Source: DASXZH01 sp963829965 (GTDB lineage: Bacteria > Armatimonadota > Fimbriimonadia > Fimbriimonadales > Fimbriimonadaceae). From it: a stretch of 64,000 nt of DNA. The DNA lies in assembly GCA_963829965.1 (NCBI GenBank), contig CAWHLK010000037.1:67494-131493 (forward strand). The letters are read 5' to 3'. The notes beneath the pieces are model-generated. The model saw nothing but the letters and a program-made list of their open reading frames with translations, was not told where the DNA came from and searched no databases. A program made the translations under genes and the position numbers. Positions 27,231 to 36,222 of the stretch are shown here, in pieces (the stretch's first letter is position 1; each line of letters begins with the position of its first letter).

Positions 27231-27970
27231 TCACTTGAACGAGCCGGGGTTTCGATATTCGTAATCGTCTACGATCTGCTTGGCGGTTCCAAGGCCAACT
27301 CCAGTCGCTTCCCGGTACCGTTTCATCGCCTCCAACTTTGTGGCGACCCCGAGTCGGCGGCCTTCTTCAAGAACTCTTTGTTGGCCATTCGAAGCTCCAG
27401 ATAGAGCGGATAGTCTGCATTGGGGTTCATCGACGCGGCAGGATCGTGACCACCTGCTCGGTGGCGCCAGTAATCCGTCCCATACATGGCTGCGCCCCAA
27501 TTTTGGGTGGTCCAGGCCAGATATTGCTTTTCAGCGACAGGCTTGGATAGAAACCCCGCGAGCGTGGGCGCCAAGCGTATCACCGAGCCTACCAGCAGCA
27601 AAGATGGCCAAAAAAACATAAACGGCGTGACCGCGAAGTAGAAAACAATAGAAATTAGGCTCAGGAGACCGTAAGCGACGACATCCTTGAGGCAGCTGAC
27701 TTTTCGTGAGTGAAGAAACAGCTTGCGAATCTGGATTTGCTCGCATTGGGATTCTTCAGCCGCTTTCTGGAGGATAAATTCGTTTTCCGCGCTTGCAAGC
27801 GCCTCCGAGGAAATTCCAAGCTCGAGTGCGATCTGCTCCAGTTTGGTGTATCCGATTGCGTCTACACTGGCAAGTTCAACTGAATCTAGCGCCGGCTGGC
27901 GCACTGCGATCCGGAGAATCGCTTCGGCTTCATCTTGACTATAGGTCTTAGCTTCTTGCGGCATGACCAC
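27231..27970 (-). CDS. 2TM-domain protein with L7/L12-like C-terminus (one frameshift)
   Basis: The N-terminal third has a helical unit (SQDEAEAILRIAVRQPA ... TKLEQIALELGISSEAL) typical of proteins with a 2TM domain. The membrane hairpin follows (VVAYGLLSLISIVFYFAV, FFWPSLLLVGSVI). After 'KEFLKKAAD', near 27,345, a one-base shift leads to 'ATGVGLGTAKQIVDDYE', which resembles the C-terminal domain of ribosomal L7/L12 that contacts GTPases. About 246 residues when joined. Function unknown. Confidence 0.6.
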
Positions 27971-28274
27971 ATCCCAAGCGCTCTCCCGCGGGTGATCTCG
28001 GCAGATGATGACCCTAATTCCATTCTACTTCGAGACCGCATAAACAAAACGGCTATCGAATTCTCGCCAATCGGTGGCTGACTCCGGAACCTATCTTCAC
28101 AGGAGTGGATTTAGCCGCGGAGGCATCTTTGCATCGCTTATAGATCACTGCTCGCGGGAGCCCCGTCCTGGGCCCATTTAATGGGCTAAATCAGATTCAA
28201 ACCAAGCGCGTGTATAATGTTGGCGTGCAGAAGAGCAGGCGCTCTTACGTCCTGTTCTGCCCACTTGGAGCTCA
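27971..28274. other. Promoter gap of the 2TM and pspA genes
   Basis: About 300 bp with no coding frame of note. Just before pspA, 28,228-28,260 has imperfect inverted arms (gcagaagagcagg ... cctgttctgc), which could be an activator site or leader hairpin. Confidence 0.3.
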
Positions 28275-29099
28275 ATGAATCGGTTTTTTCGTTGGTTGAA
28301 GGCAATTTTCAATCGAGGTATGGATAAGCTGGAAGATCCGGAAGTCATGCTGGATCAGGCTCGTCGCGACATGCAGGAGGCCCTCGTCGCCAACCGCGAA
28401 AAGGCGGTTATGGCGATTACGCAGAAAAACCGTCTGCAAATGATGTACGACGAGATGACCAAGAAGTCGGCCACGCTGGAAGCGCGTGCCACGATGGCGC
28501 TCCAGCAGGGCAATCGAGACTTGGCGAGGCAGTTCATCCGCGAAAAGGCGGGCAATGACTCAACGCTGACTTCGCTGAAAGCTTCCCTCGATCAGGCGAC
28601 CCAAGCGGTGGACTCGGTCAAGATCGCCATTAAGCGGCAGGAAGAGGAAACTCGCCGAAAGACCGCCGAGGCGCTTGCCATGAAGACCCAGTGGAAGCAG
28701 GCCCAGATTCAGAATTCCATTTCCAAGGCCCTCGAAGGGCTGACTTTCGAGAGCGACATGGACAACTCCTTCAACGCGGCCGCCGAGCGCATCAAAACCG
28801 CGCAAAGCGAGACCGCCGCTCGCCAGGAAATGATGGCGGGATCGCTTCAAGGGCAGGTCATGCAGCTTGAAGACAACGCGATGGATATGGAAGCGGAGAG
28901 CGAACTTCAGAAGCTGGAGCAAAAGCTTGGAATGCGTGCCGCTCCGGCGGTTCCGGCGCTGGAGACGCCTCAGACTCAGCCAGTTGGTTTGGGCGGCGCC
29001 CCTGCGGATGGTCTTGAGCTTCCCGCACCCAAAGAGGTTCCTGCCTCGGAAGTCGATTCCCAGCTTGCGGAGTTGGAGAAGAGGATCCAGGGCAACTAA
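28275..29099 (+). CDS. pspA: PspA/IM30 family protein
   Basis: 274 residues of nearly continuous heptad coiled coil, starting with the amphipathic helix (RFFRWLKAIFNRGMDKLEDPE) used to bind membranes in the ESCRT-III-like PspA/Vipp1 family. 'MLDQARRDMQEALVANREKAV' in its normal position and the core 'ALEGLTF' confirm the family. The last 50 residues are a Pro-rich linker and a short helix. It keeps the inner membrane intact under stress. No pspF or pspBC is near, so regulation differs from enterobacteria. Confidence 0.85.
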   Translation: MNRFFRWLKAIFNRGMDKLEDPEVMLDQARRDMQEALVANREKAVMAITQKNRLQMMYDEMTKKSATLEARATMALQQGNRDLARQFIREKAGNDSTLTSLKASLDQATQAVDSVKIAIKRQEEETRRKTAEALAMKTQWKQAQIQNSISKALEGLTFESDMDNSFNAAAERIKTAQSETAARQEMMAGSLQGQVMQLEDNAMDMEAESELQKLEQKLGMRAAPAVPALETPQTQPVGLGGAPADGLELPAPKEVPASEVDSQLAELEKRIQGN

Positions 29100-29101
29100 T
29101 A

Positions 29102-29202
29102 GGTTTTGGGTTTTTGGTCTTGGGTATTAGGATTTGAAGAGGAACTGGATTCCCCAACTTCAAAACCCAAACCCAAAACCCAAAACCCAAGACCCAAAAC
29201 CG
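29102..29202. repeat. Two inverted period-7 arrays
   Basis: GGTTTTG, GGTTTTT, GGTCTTG, GGTATTA and GGATTTG run with period 7 from 29,102 to 29,136. From 29,161 to 29,202 the complementary series (AAAACCC, AAGACCC, AAAACCG) returns in opposite orientation, so the transcript could form a long stem between pspA and the homogentisate dioxygenase gene. It may serve as a bidirectional terminator. Confidence 0.8.
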
Positions 29203-29211
29203 AACTTCCCC

Positions 29212-30371
29212 TTAGGTCGTAACTTTCCAGCTCTTCCAGTAATCCTCGTCCTCAACCTGGAGGGCGGACTTCGTCATCTTTAGCGGATGGAAAGTGTCCA
29301 GCATGACCGCCAACTCTTCGGTTTTGGTAGCTCCCAGAGACTTCTCCACCGTACCCGGCTGAGGGCCGTGGGGAATGCCCAGCGGGTGGAGGGTAATGGA
29401 GCCTTCCTCGATGCCTTTGCGCGCGCCGTACTTGTCGTTGCAGTAGTACATCACCTCGTCCGAATCCACGTTGCTGTGGTTGTATGGGATGGGCACCGCT
29501 TGGGGGTCAAAGTCGAGCAGTCGTGGGCAGAACGGCAGACCACGAAATTGTAACCCTGGAAAGTCTGGTGAATCGGAGGCGGCATGTGCAGCCTTCCGAC
29601 GATCGGCTGAAAGTCGTTGATGTTGAACGCGTAGGGGAAAACAAAGCCGTCCCAGCCGATGACGTCGAGCGGGTGGTGAGGGTACGTGTACATCGTATGC
29701 CTTCCCCGCGCTCGTATCAGAACGTGGAACTCGCCCTTTTCGTCGTGGGTCTCCAGGGTTTCGGGTGGCCTGATATCTCGCTCGGTGTACGGGGCATGCT
29801 CCAGCATTTGGCCGTATTCGTTCCGGTAGCGTTTTGGCACTTCGATGGGGCCGTGGCTGATTATCGCAATCATCTTGACCGGCAGCGAGTCAAAGATCAG
29901 TTTATAGATCGTTCCTCTCGGAATCACCAAATAATCGCCGGGCTTGAACGTGACCGTTCCAAACAGCGACTCCATCTTGCCCGAACCGTTGTGAACGAAC
30001 AGAAGCTCGTCGCCCTCGGCGTTCTTGTAGTAATAATCCATCTGGTCGGCCACATGGGCGTGAGACCATGTGACGTCCTGATTACCCATGAGGGTCACGC
30101 GGCCATCTACTGCGTCGCCGCACGGTTTTAGCTGGGCTGTTTTGAGATGACGGTGCCTTAGTGGCTCGTCGGGAAGAAGCTCCGTTTCGGCGGGGCCCCG
30201 ATCTTCCCAGCCGGACACTTCGGTGGGCAAGTGGACGTGGTAGAGAGTGGAAAGTGGGCCGCTGAAACCCCTCGTGCTAAACAGCTGCTCCGAGTAAAGG
30301 GCGCCATCCGGCTGGCGGAATTGGATGTGATGCTTTGCGGGTAACTCGCCGAGTCTGACGTACCTTGGCAT
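29212..30371 (-). CDS. hmgA: Homogentisate 1,2-dioxygenase (one frameshift)
   Basis: Opens the ring of homogentisate in tyrosine/phenylalanine breakdown, using Fe(II). Markers are 'VADQMDYYYKNAEGDELLFVH' split around the cupin, 'PRGTIYKL', 'FVFPYAFNINDFQP' and 'MPPPIHQTFQGYNFVVC'. Near 29,530 one C is missing (tgccg for tgcccg); adding it gives PFCPRLLDFDPQAVPIPYNH and then NVDSDEVMYY..., the iron-ligand part, through to the stop. The repaired length, 386 residues, is normal for the bacterial short form. No other tyrosine-catabolic genes are in the window. Confidence 0.85.
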
Positions 30372-30419
30372 GTCAATTCTCCTTTGAATTTCGTCTACGC
30401 GGATTCTATCTTGTTTTAG

Positions 30420-30879
30420 CTAGGATAATGCCAGCATCGTCCAGCCGAGAAGGACAAAACCGTACACGTTAATAAGCAGGGTTCGAATCCAATGGGTGGA
30501 GAGGAATTTTCCTAGGTAGGGGCTGTCCGGGCCTCGCGGGTCGTTGCTCAGCCGGCCCTGCCACCTACCCCAAAAGACGGCGGTTAGCAAGTGCGAAACA
30601 AGCTGACAGGCCCAGGTTCCCCCATATGGCCCATCCCGGCGAAACCGCCAGATGATACCAAACCAGACCGACGGACCCAAGGAGGGCCAATCCAAGTGGC
30701 ACAAAAACCCAATAGGGAAGTTTATGCCAGTGGACGGACTGGATCGCATGGAAATCTTTGGCGTCGACAAGCTTCCACGACCGAAAGATATCGACCTCCA
30801 GAGCCCAAATCGCGCCAATGAGATAAAACGAAAGCGCAAGGTTGAGCAAAAGAAATCTGCCCGGGTTCATACCCATCAA
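30420..30879 (-). CDS. Four-TM membrane protein (one frameshift)
   Basis: Hydrophobic helices in order: 'FLLLNLALSFYLIGAIWA', 'LPYWVFVPLGLALLGSVGLVW', a third at 'GNLGLSACQLVSHLLTAVFW' and a fourth, 'LLINVYGFVLLGWTMLAL'. The first half is in one frame and the second in another; the shift lies near 30,595. About 152 residues. No family recognised. It lies 41 bp from the UPF0175-like gene in the same direction. Confidence 0.5.
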
Positions 30880-30924
30880 TACGCTGGCGGGACGTGCTTT
30901 TCGACCGATTCACGGTCGCGGAAT

Positions 30925-31167
30925 CTAAGCCGGTTCCGTCTCTTCGGGTTCTTCGAAAGGCATTCCCCGCTTGGCAAAGAACTCTTCCCGCAAAGTGCCG
31001 GGGAATCCGAGGATCTCACCGGCATACCCGCGGCTAACCAGCCCCTCTCGCAGGGCCTCCACGACCACGGCCTCCAGAGCCCAGCGGCTGATGTTGTCCT
31101 CCCCTCGCGCGTCGGAAATGGCGAGTCGGAACTTGTCGGGAACTTCAATCGAAATGCGGCCTGTCAT
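30925..31167 (-). CDS. UPF0175-like small protein (possible antitoxin)
   Basis: 80 residues: an RHH-like start 'ISIEVPDKFRLAISD', then 'LEAVVVEALREGLVSRGYAGEILGF' and the end 'FAKRGMPFEE' as in UPF0175/ribbon-helix-helix proteins, which usually act as antitoxins beside a PIN toxin. No toxin is adjacent here; the next gene encodes a membrane protein. Intact. Confidence 0.5.
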   Translation of the reverse strand: MTGRISIEVPDKFRLAISDARGEDNISRWALEAVVVEALREGLVSRGYAGEILGFPGTLREEFFAKRGMPFEEPEETEPA

Positions 31168-31223
31168 TTAACCGTTCCTACGAGATTTATTGAGCACCAT
31201 GCTAAGAAGCAGAACTTCCCAGG

Positions 31224-32050
31224 CTATTTGATCTCAATGTTGGTAAAAGGAATCTGGGATTCCCCAACAACCGGGGCATGCCCATCCCACTTTTCATCGC
31301 CATCTTCTGCAACTCAAGCCGCTTGAGCTGAACGACCTTGTCTCCTTGTTGGGAAAGCATCGCGCTGATGTCTGCTTGGCTCTTTGCGTTTGTCAGGATT
31401 GTCTCAGAGTCGATTTTGGCCTTCTGCAGCGCCACCTTGGAGAGCTCTAATTGGTTTCGCGTGGCGATGCGCTCGTCAACTTTTTCCTTGACCTGCTCAT
31501 TCGGATAGACCTCACCGATGTAAACGTCGTCCACCGTGATTCCCCAATCGTCGAGTATCGGCGCGACCACGTCTTTGACCTCCCGGCCGAAGACGGCGCG
31601 ATCCTTTGAAGTGAGATCGAAAATCGACTTGCTCCCGGAAACTACGTTCACGCCGTAGTTCGTAACCGAACGTATATAGGTCGATTGGATCGTCTTGAGG
31701 TCGGCGGTGCCGAAGTTCTGAAACGCCTTCAAGGCGTTCTCAGGTTGAACGTGATAGGCAACCGTCACGTCGACCGGCAAAATGCTCCCTTCGGAAGTGC
31801 TTGCTTGAATTGAATCGTCGCCATACCTCTCACCCTCATTCGCATTGCGAGTATAAGTTGCGTTTCGAATACTTGTGGGATACACGATGAGCTGATCCCG
31901 TGGCCCAACCCAAATAACCTGTGGTTGGATCAGAGTCTCTTGCAAGCCTGATGTGGCGTTGAACTTGATTCCGACGGACGCAGGGGGAACCTGCGTGGTG
32001 CATCCGGCGAGGCTAAGGACGGCTAGGCAAATAATGGGCAACTTTTTCAT
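31224..32050 (-). CDS. SPFH/prohibitin-like lipoprotein (frameshift near end)
   Basis: Start at ATG 32,050. A lipobox signal (LAVLSLAGCTT) anchors it outside the cytoplasm or at the inner membrane. An SPFH domain follows ('VWVGPRDQLIVYPTSIRNATY', 'LPVDVTVAYHV', 'VKDVVAPILDDWGITVDDV'), then a charged coiled coil. The raw end is wrong: with one more A in the run near 31,277, it becomes KKWDGHAPVVGESQIPF and ends at 31,224, matching 'RKWDG.LP' of its upstream neighbour. 275 residues. The pair are paralogs that probably form a mixed ring, as prohibitins do. Confidence 0.75.
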
Positions 32051-32946
32051 CTTCTCACTCCTGGGACTTGCATAAGCGAATCTTTGCCGAGAACGACCGT
32101 TTGTCCCGGCTTCATCACAACCGTGGGCAGGCGGCCGTCCCACTTCCGAATCGCCTCTTCCTGAGCTTCGAGAGTCAGCATGTCCATGCTTCTGCCCGCT
32201 GTTTGTGCCGCGTTAAGCTGGCCGGCCTCAGTTTCGGCTTTCGCACGAATGTTTGCGGTTTGACGATCAATGTCCGCGATTTGCTGCCTCAGAGTTGAGA
32301 TGTCCAGGTCCACATAGGCGTTAACGCGGCTGGTGATCTTGCTCTGGAAATCTTGGCCCGGATAGGCATTCATCAGCATCGCGCTTACGATGGTGAGGCC
32401 CTTCGGGCCGAGCCTCTGGCGAAGACCCTCCGTCATAAGCTGGGACGCCTCTTGCCGCTTCGTGCCCATTAAGGAAAAGAGGTCATAGCGCGTTCCGATA
32501 TCGTTGACCACTTCCTTAACCGCTCTGCGAATATGGAGGGCCTGAATATCTTCAATTGGGATGGCGCCAAACTCATTGAAGACCCTCACTACATCTTCCG
32601 GGCGGACGCGATAGACAACAGACACATCAAAAATGGTGGAGGCGTTGTCATTGGTCGTGACCTGGATTCCATCCGGAGCCTTAACCTCTCCCGCAAGCGG
32701 ATCCTGGCTGTAGATTGCGTTCTGTAACTTCGTCGGATAAATGAAAAGCTGCTGGCGCCAGCCGACGGTTACGGCTCTCGGCGGGATCACCTCTTTTCTC
32801 AAGCCGCCGCCTGCATCGTAGATAACACCCACATATCCGGCCGGTATCCACCGTGTTCTGCTCCATGTCCAAATGAAGTAGCCACCGGCCACCACCGCCA
32901 GTCCAAGGAACCCAATAACCACCGTTTTAAAGCGAAGTCTCCTCAT
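32047..32946 (-). CDS. SPFH/prohibitin-like membrane protein
   Basis: 299 residues: one N-terminal TM (VVIGFLGLAVVAGGYFIW), an SPFH domain ('GWRQQLFIYPTKLQNAIYS', 'FDVSVVYRVRPEDVVRVF', 'LTIVSAMLMNAYPGQ') and a long coiled coil with the KWDGRLP tail. It overlaps both neighbours by ATGA, so the three genes are one translationally coupled operon. SPFH rings organise membrane microdomains or regulate FtsH-type proteases; the partner here is unknown. Confidence 0.8.
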   Translation of the reverse strand: MRRLRFKTVVIGFLGLAVVAGGYFIWTWSRTRWIPAGYVGVIYDAGGGLRKEVIPPRAVTVGWRQQLFIYPTKLQNAIYSQDPLAGEVKAPDGIQVTTNDNASTIFDVSVVYRVRPEDVVRVFNEFGAIPIEDIQALHIRRAVKEVVNDIGTRYDLFSLMGTKRQEASQLMTEGLRQRLGPKGLTIVSAMLMNAYPGQDFQSKITSRVNAYVDLDISTLRQQIADIDRQTANIRAKAETEAGQLNAAQTAGRSMDMLTLEAQEEAIRKWDGRLPTVVMKPGQTVVLGKDSLMQVPGVRR

Positions 32947-33188
32947 GCTTTGTTCCGTCCCTCTTGCCGTTCCTGCTCACCGAGAAGATCCTTAAGCTCG
33001 GACTCGGCTCGCTCGCGGCAATCCTGATCCTCTTGTTCTTGCTTGTCAAGTACTTCGTCGCGCGCCCTCCAGACGCGGATGTAGTTTCCAAGTTCTTTGA
33101 ACTGAGCGCGCCCAAGGTAGCCGATAAGCGCGATGGCGAGAACGACAGGCACAAAGGCCGTCAGAAATGTCTCAACCGCAGGGCCCAA
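32943..33188 (-). CDS. Small TM and coiled-coil protein, first gene of the SPFH operon
   Basis: 81 residues: a TM near 6-24 (FLTAFVPVVLAIALIGYLG), then a highly charged helix (DKQEQEDQDCRERAESELKD). Its stop overlaps the SPFH start (ATGA). It may connect the SPFH ring to another membrane part. No family recognised. Confidence 0.55.
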   Translation of the reverse strand: MGPAVETFLTAFVPVVLAIALIGYLGRAQFKELGNYIRVWRARDEVLDKQEQEDQDCRERAESELKDLLGEQERQEGRNKA

Positions 33189-33333
33189 GGAATGTTCAAA
33201 CCTCCAAGATGATTACGTTGGTGCGGGTTGTTGGGATGCATGCGGTAAACCGAACCGATTTCCAGGCTCCGAGCAGGAGACTGTGGATGCGGCGCGGAGT
33301 GAGCTCTTGGCAAATCAGGTCTATAATCATTGC

Positions 33334-33624
33334 ATGGACGCGTCCGCCGTCGCGAACATATTGGAACCACTGAGACCTGAGATAAAGGCTCTGGGCGTAA
33401 AGCGGCTTCTCTTGGTAGGCTCGGTAGCTACCGGCAAGAACGGACCCGATAGCGACATCGACTTCGTGGTCGAGTTTGATGGGCCGGCGAAGTTCTCTCC
33501 TTATATGGACCTCATCGAACTCCTTGAGCGCTCCCTTAATCGCAAGATAGACCTGATCACATTAAAAGCCCTACGGCCGGAGATCGCTCCGGACGTGCTT
33601 GCTAAGGCTCGAACCGTTGCGTAG
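33334..33624 (+). CDS. mntA: MntA-type nucleotidyltransferase antitoxin
   Basis: 96 residues, start ATG 33,334. Minimal nucleotidyltransferase fold with the active-site motif GSVATGKNGPDSDIDFVV (GS...SDxD) for ATP and metal. In the MntA/HepT system the antitoxin adds AMP to a tyrosine of the HEPN toxin and so silences it. The next gene is that HEPN protein and overlaps it by 26 bases. Confidence 0.85.
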   Translation: MDASAVANILEPLRPEIKALGVKRLLLVGSVATGKNGPDSDIDFVVEFDGPAKFSPYMDLIELLERSLNRKIDLITLKALRPEIAPDVLAKARTVA

Positions 33625-33961
33625 GGACCTTCTATATCTCAAGGACGCGATCAAATACACGGAGCGCGCGATCGATTATGTCTCAAATGTCGACATTCAA
33701 TATCTTCCCGCCGATCCGATGCGATTTGATGCGGTGCTTCGCAGCCTTCAAATCATAGGTGAGGCGGTAAAGCAAATGCCGGACGAAATGCGGGAACTTC
33801 GTCCTGACATTCCCTGGGCAAAAATCACCGGCATTCGAAACATCCTTGTTCACCACTATTTTGGGATTGATTCCGATATCGTTATCGATGTCTGTACAAA
33901 TCATCTCCAGCCCCTGCTGGCTGCACTCCAGGAGATAGCGAGGGCATATCCTGAGATCTAA
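33599..33961 (+). CDS. hepT: HepT-type HEPN RNase toxin
   Basis: 120 residues, with a TTG start at 33,599 (or TTG 33,617), both inside the mntA gene. The HEPN RNase motif Rx4HxY is clear (RNILVHHYF): R and H catalyse, and the Y is the AMPylation target in the family. 'LRSLQIIGEAVKQMP' is the typical DUF86 block. It would cut tRNA or mRNA if freed from MntA. Order and overlap fit the known system. Confidence 0.85.
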   Translation: MLRLEPLRRDLLYLKDAIKYTERAIDYVSNVDIQYLPADPMRFDAVLRSLQIIGEAVKQMPDEMRELRPDIPWAKITGIRNILVHHYFGIDSDIVIDVCTNHLQPLLAALQEIARAYPEI

Positions 33962-36222
33962 AGTCTGGTCCCGACCAAGTCCCGCAGCAGCCAAATCGCG
34001 CCCTTCTTGTTCAACATCTCGTTGTTCGCTTCGCACCTGGAACTTAGCAAACAACTCGGGCACCCCTCAAGACATGAGCAGGAAGTTAGCATCTGTAAAG
34101 CAGCCATCGCCCATGGGCCGAGTTGATTAAAGAGCGCCTCCGCCAATCCGACGCCGCCGGGTGTGCGGTCAAAGACAAAGAGGGCGGGCCGGAACGTATC
34201 GGGGAACGCGGAATACCATCCGCTGCCCAGGTCGCCACGGTCGCAGCCGGCCATGAGAGGAGCGACCGACATCAATGCGTGCTCCAAGGCGTGGATCGCC
34301 GAAATGGAGAGCAAGTCTTCTTCGTCCTGCAGCGCCGGCAGGTCCAAGCGCACACCAAGAGTCTCATAGCTGACCGCGGGCATGTCCAGCGTGTTGATCG
34401 CCATCATTCGGAGACCCTCTAGAGCGACCTGTTTGTAGCCGATGACCAGATCGGTGACCTTGAGCCCCTCCAAGCGGGCGTCGTGCTTGCCCCAGCTCTT
34501 CATCTCAATATCTACCTGCGGATCGAGGGCGGATTGCACGAGAGCCTGGGTGTAATACGGCACATCCTGCTGCACGACAAACGCCTTGCTCTGGTCCAAG
34601 TCCAGGCTTTCCACTACATAGGAGGCGCCTCGGTGCAGGTAGACCGCTCCCTTATGGGCAGATTGCATGGCTCTCCACCGCTCCATGGTCCCCAATTCCT
34701 CTCCGGAAGCGATTAGCGTGACCTGTTCGCCTCCACTGCTTCGGATGCTAACTTTGGAGGCGGGAGACTCATAGGCGGGATAGATAAAGAGCCCGGCGCG
34801 AAAGGGCAGCTCGCCCGAACGGTCCATACTTTCCGCGATTTCCAGTGCGTGGGATCCGAAGCGCTCCAACTCCGAGGGTGACAGTGGCCGCTCAAAAGCC
34901 GCGCACTTAAGCTGCTGGGTCAGGACTTGAGCGTTGGACGGATTCAGCGCCACGGTCTCGTTTGAAGCCTCCAACAAACGATAGGGTTCGGTAATAAGAA
35001 ACTGCTCAAGGGGATCGTCATGGGCGACCATAATCGCCAGGCCCTCCCTCGTCCCCCTTCCGGCGCGCCCGGACTGCTGCCAGAAGCTGGCGATGCTGCC
35101 AGGGTATCCGTTCATCACCACCGCATCCAGCCCTCCGATGTCCACTCCCAGTTCCATGGCGCTGGTGGTGGCGATGGCTAACAAATCCCCCTTGAAGAGC
35201 GATTTCTCGATCTTGCGCCGTTCCTTGACCGTGTATCCCGCGCGGTAGCTTTCTACCCGTTCGGGCGGCACGATGCCGCCTTTCTTGAGTCTTTCCCGCG
35301 TGTAGCGAAGCAGCAGCTCAGCGGTAACCCGCGCCCTGCAAAACGCCAGCGATCGCATGCCGCTTTCACAGAGGGTGGCAACAATCTCGGAGGAGACGAT
35401 GTTGGAACTGAGCCTGGACATATCTTCCAGATGGGGCGGGTTCCAAAACACGAATGTGCGCTTGCCCTTTGGCGAGCCGTCGTCGGTGATGAGCCTACAG
35501 GTCCGGCCTGTGAGCCTTTGGAACAAGTCCTTCGGGTTGCCGATCGTTGCGCTGCATCCAACGATCTGCGGATGGCTGCCTCGCCACTCGCAAAGTCTTA
35601 AAAGTCTTCGCAAGACGCAACCCACATGGGAGCCAAACACCCCTCGATAGGCGTGCATCTCGTCAATGACTATCACTCGGAGCGATTTTAGAAACTTGCC
35701 CCAGTTCTCATGCGACGGCAAGATGCCGACGTGGAGCATGTCCGGATTGCTGAGCACGACATGCGAGAGGTTTCGTATGGGGCCGCGTTGGGATTTAGGA
35801 GTGTCGCCATCGTAGACTCCGGCCCGGATCGTTCCCAGCGGCGCCAGTTGCAGCAGTTTTTCAAGCTGGTCTTGGGCTAGAGCTTTGGTGGGGTACAGAT
35901 ACAGGGCGCGTGCCACCGGCTCGGTCAGGCATTTCTGCAAAACGGGCAGGTTGTAGCAAAGCGTTTTGCCGCTGTTCGTGCCGGTCACCACCGCGATGTC
36001 CTCCCCGGCTGCGACAGCATCATAGGCTAATGCCTGGTGCTCATAAAGGGCTTCAATTCCCAAGTCGGTTAGCCGTTCGCCAAGACGAACATGCATCGGC
36101 GCGTTTGGCTTGAGCAGGCGCGCCGACACGGCAGGGAAGGTGGTTACCGAAGTGATCTGGGCGGCGAAAGCGGGGTGAGAACGGAGCGAGGAGAGCAGAT
36201 CGCCTTCGGCGGCCCTACTCAA
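33958..36222 (-). CDS. mrfA: DEAD/DEAH-box helicase with DUF1998 (MrfA/YprA-like)
   Basis: 754 residues. Walker A 'TGTNSGKT' (80-87), the DEAH-type motif II 'DEMHAYRG', and helicase C motifs 'SAMELGVDIGGLD' and 'QQSGRAGRG'. The C-terminal DUF1998 zinc site reads CSCLEGCPSC. MrfA is a 3'-5' DNA helicase of mitomycin-damage repair in Bacillus; related forms also occur in phage-defence loci such as DISARM, but no other DISARM gene is near. Its start overlaps tatC by 8 bp. Intact over more than 2.2 kb. Confidence 0.85.
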   Translation of the reverse strand: MSRAAEGDLLSSLRSHPAFAAQITSVTTFPAVSARLLKPNAPMHVRLGERLTDLGIEALYEHQALAYDAVAAGEDIAVVTGTNSGKTLCYNLPVLQKCLTEPVARALYLYPTKALAQDQLEKLLQLAPLGTIRAGVYDGDTPKSQRGPIRNLSHVVLSNPDMLHVGILPSHENWGKFLKSLRVIVIDEMHAYRGVFGSHVGCVLRRLLRLCEWRGSHPQIVGCSATIGNPKDLFQRLTGRTCRLITDDGSPKGKRTFVFWNPPHLEDMSRLSSNIVSSEIVATLCESGMRSLAFCRARVTAELLLRYTRERLKKGGIVPPERVESYRAGYTVKERRKIEKSLFKGDLLAIATTSAMELGVDIGGLDAVVMNGYPGSIASFWQQSGRAGRGTREGLAIMVAHDDPLEQFLITEPYRLLEASNETVALNPSNAQVLTQQLKCAAFERPLSPSELERFGSHALEIAESMDRSGELPFRAGLFIYPAYESPASKVSIRSSGGEQVTLIASGEELGTMERWRAMQSAHKGAVYLHRGASYVVESLDLDQSKAFVVQQDVPYYTQALVQSALDPQVDIEMKSWGKHDARLEGLKVTDLVIGYKQVALEGLRMMAINTLDMPAVSYETLGVRLDLPALQDEEDLLSISAIHALEHALMSVAPLMAGCDRGDLGSGWYSAFPDTFRPALFVFDRTPGGVGLAEALFNQLGPWAMAALQMLTSCSCLEGCPSCLLSSRCEANNEMLNKKGAIWLLRDLVGTRL

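Noticed and set aside
33958..36222. DISARM defence system around the DUF1998 helicase
   Set aside because: Neighbours are tatC and the MntA/HepT pair; no methyltransferase or phospholipase D gene of DISARM is present.
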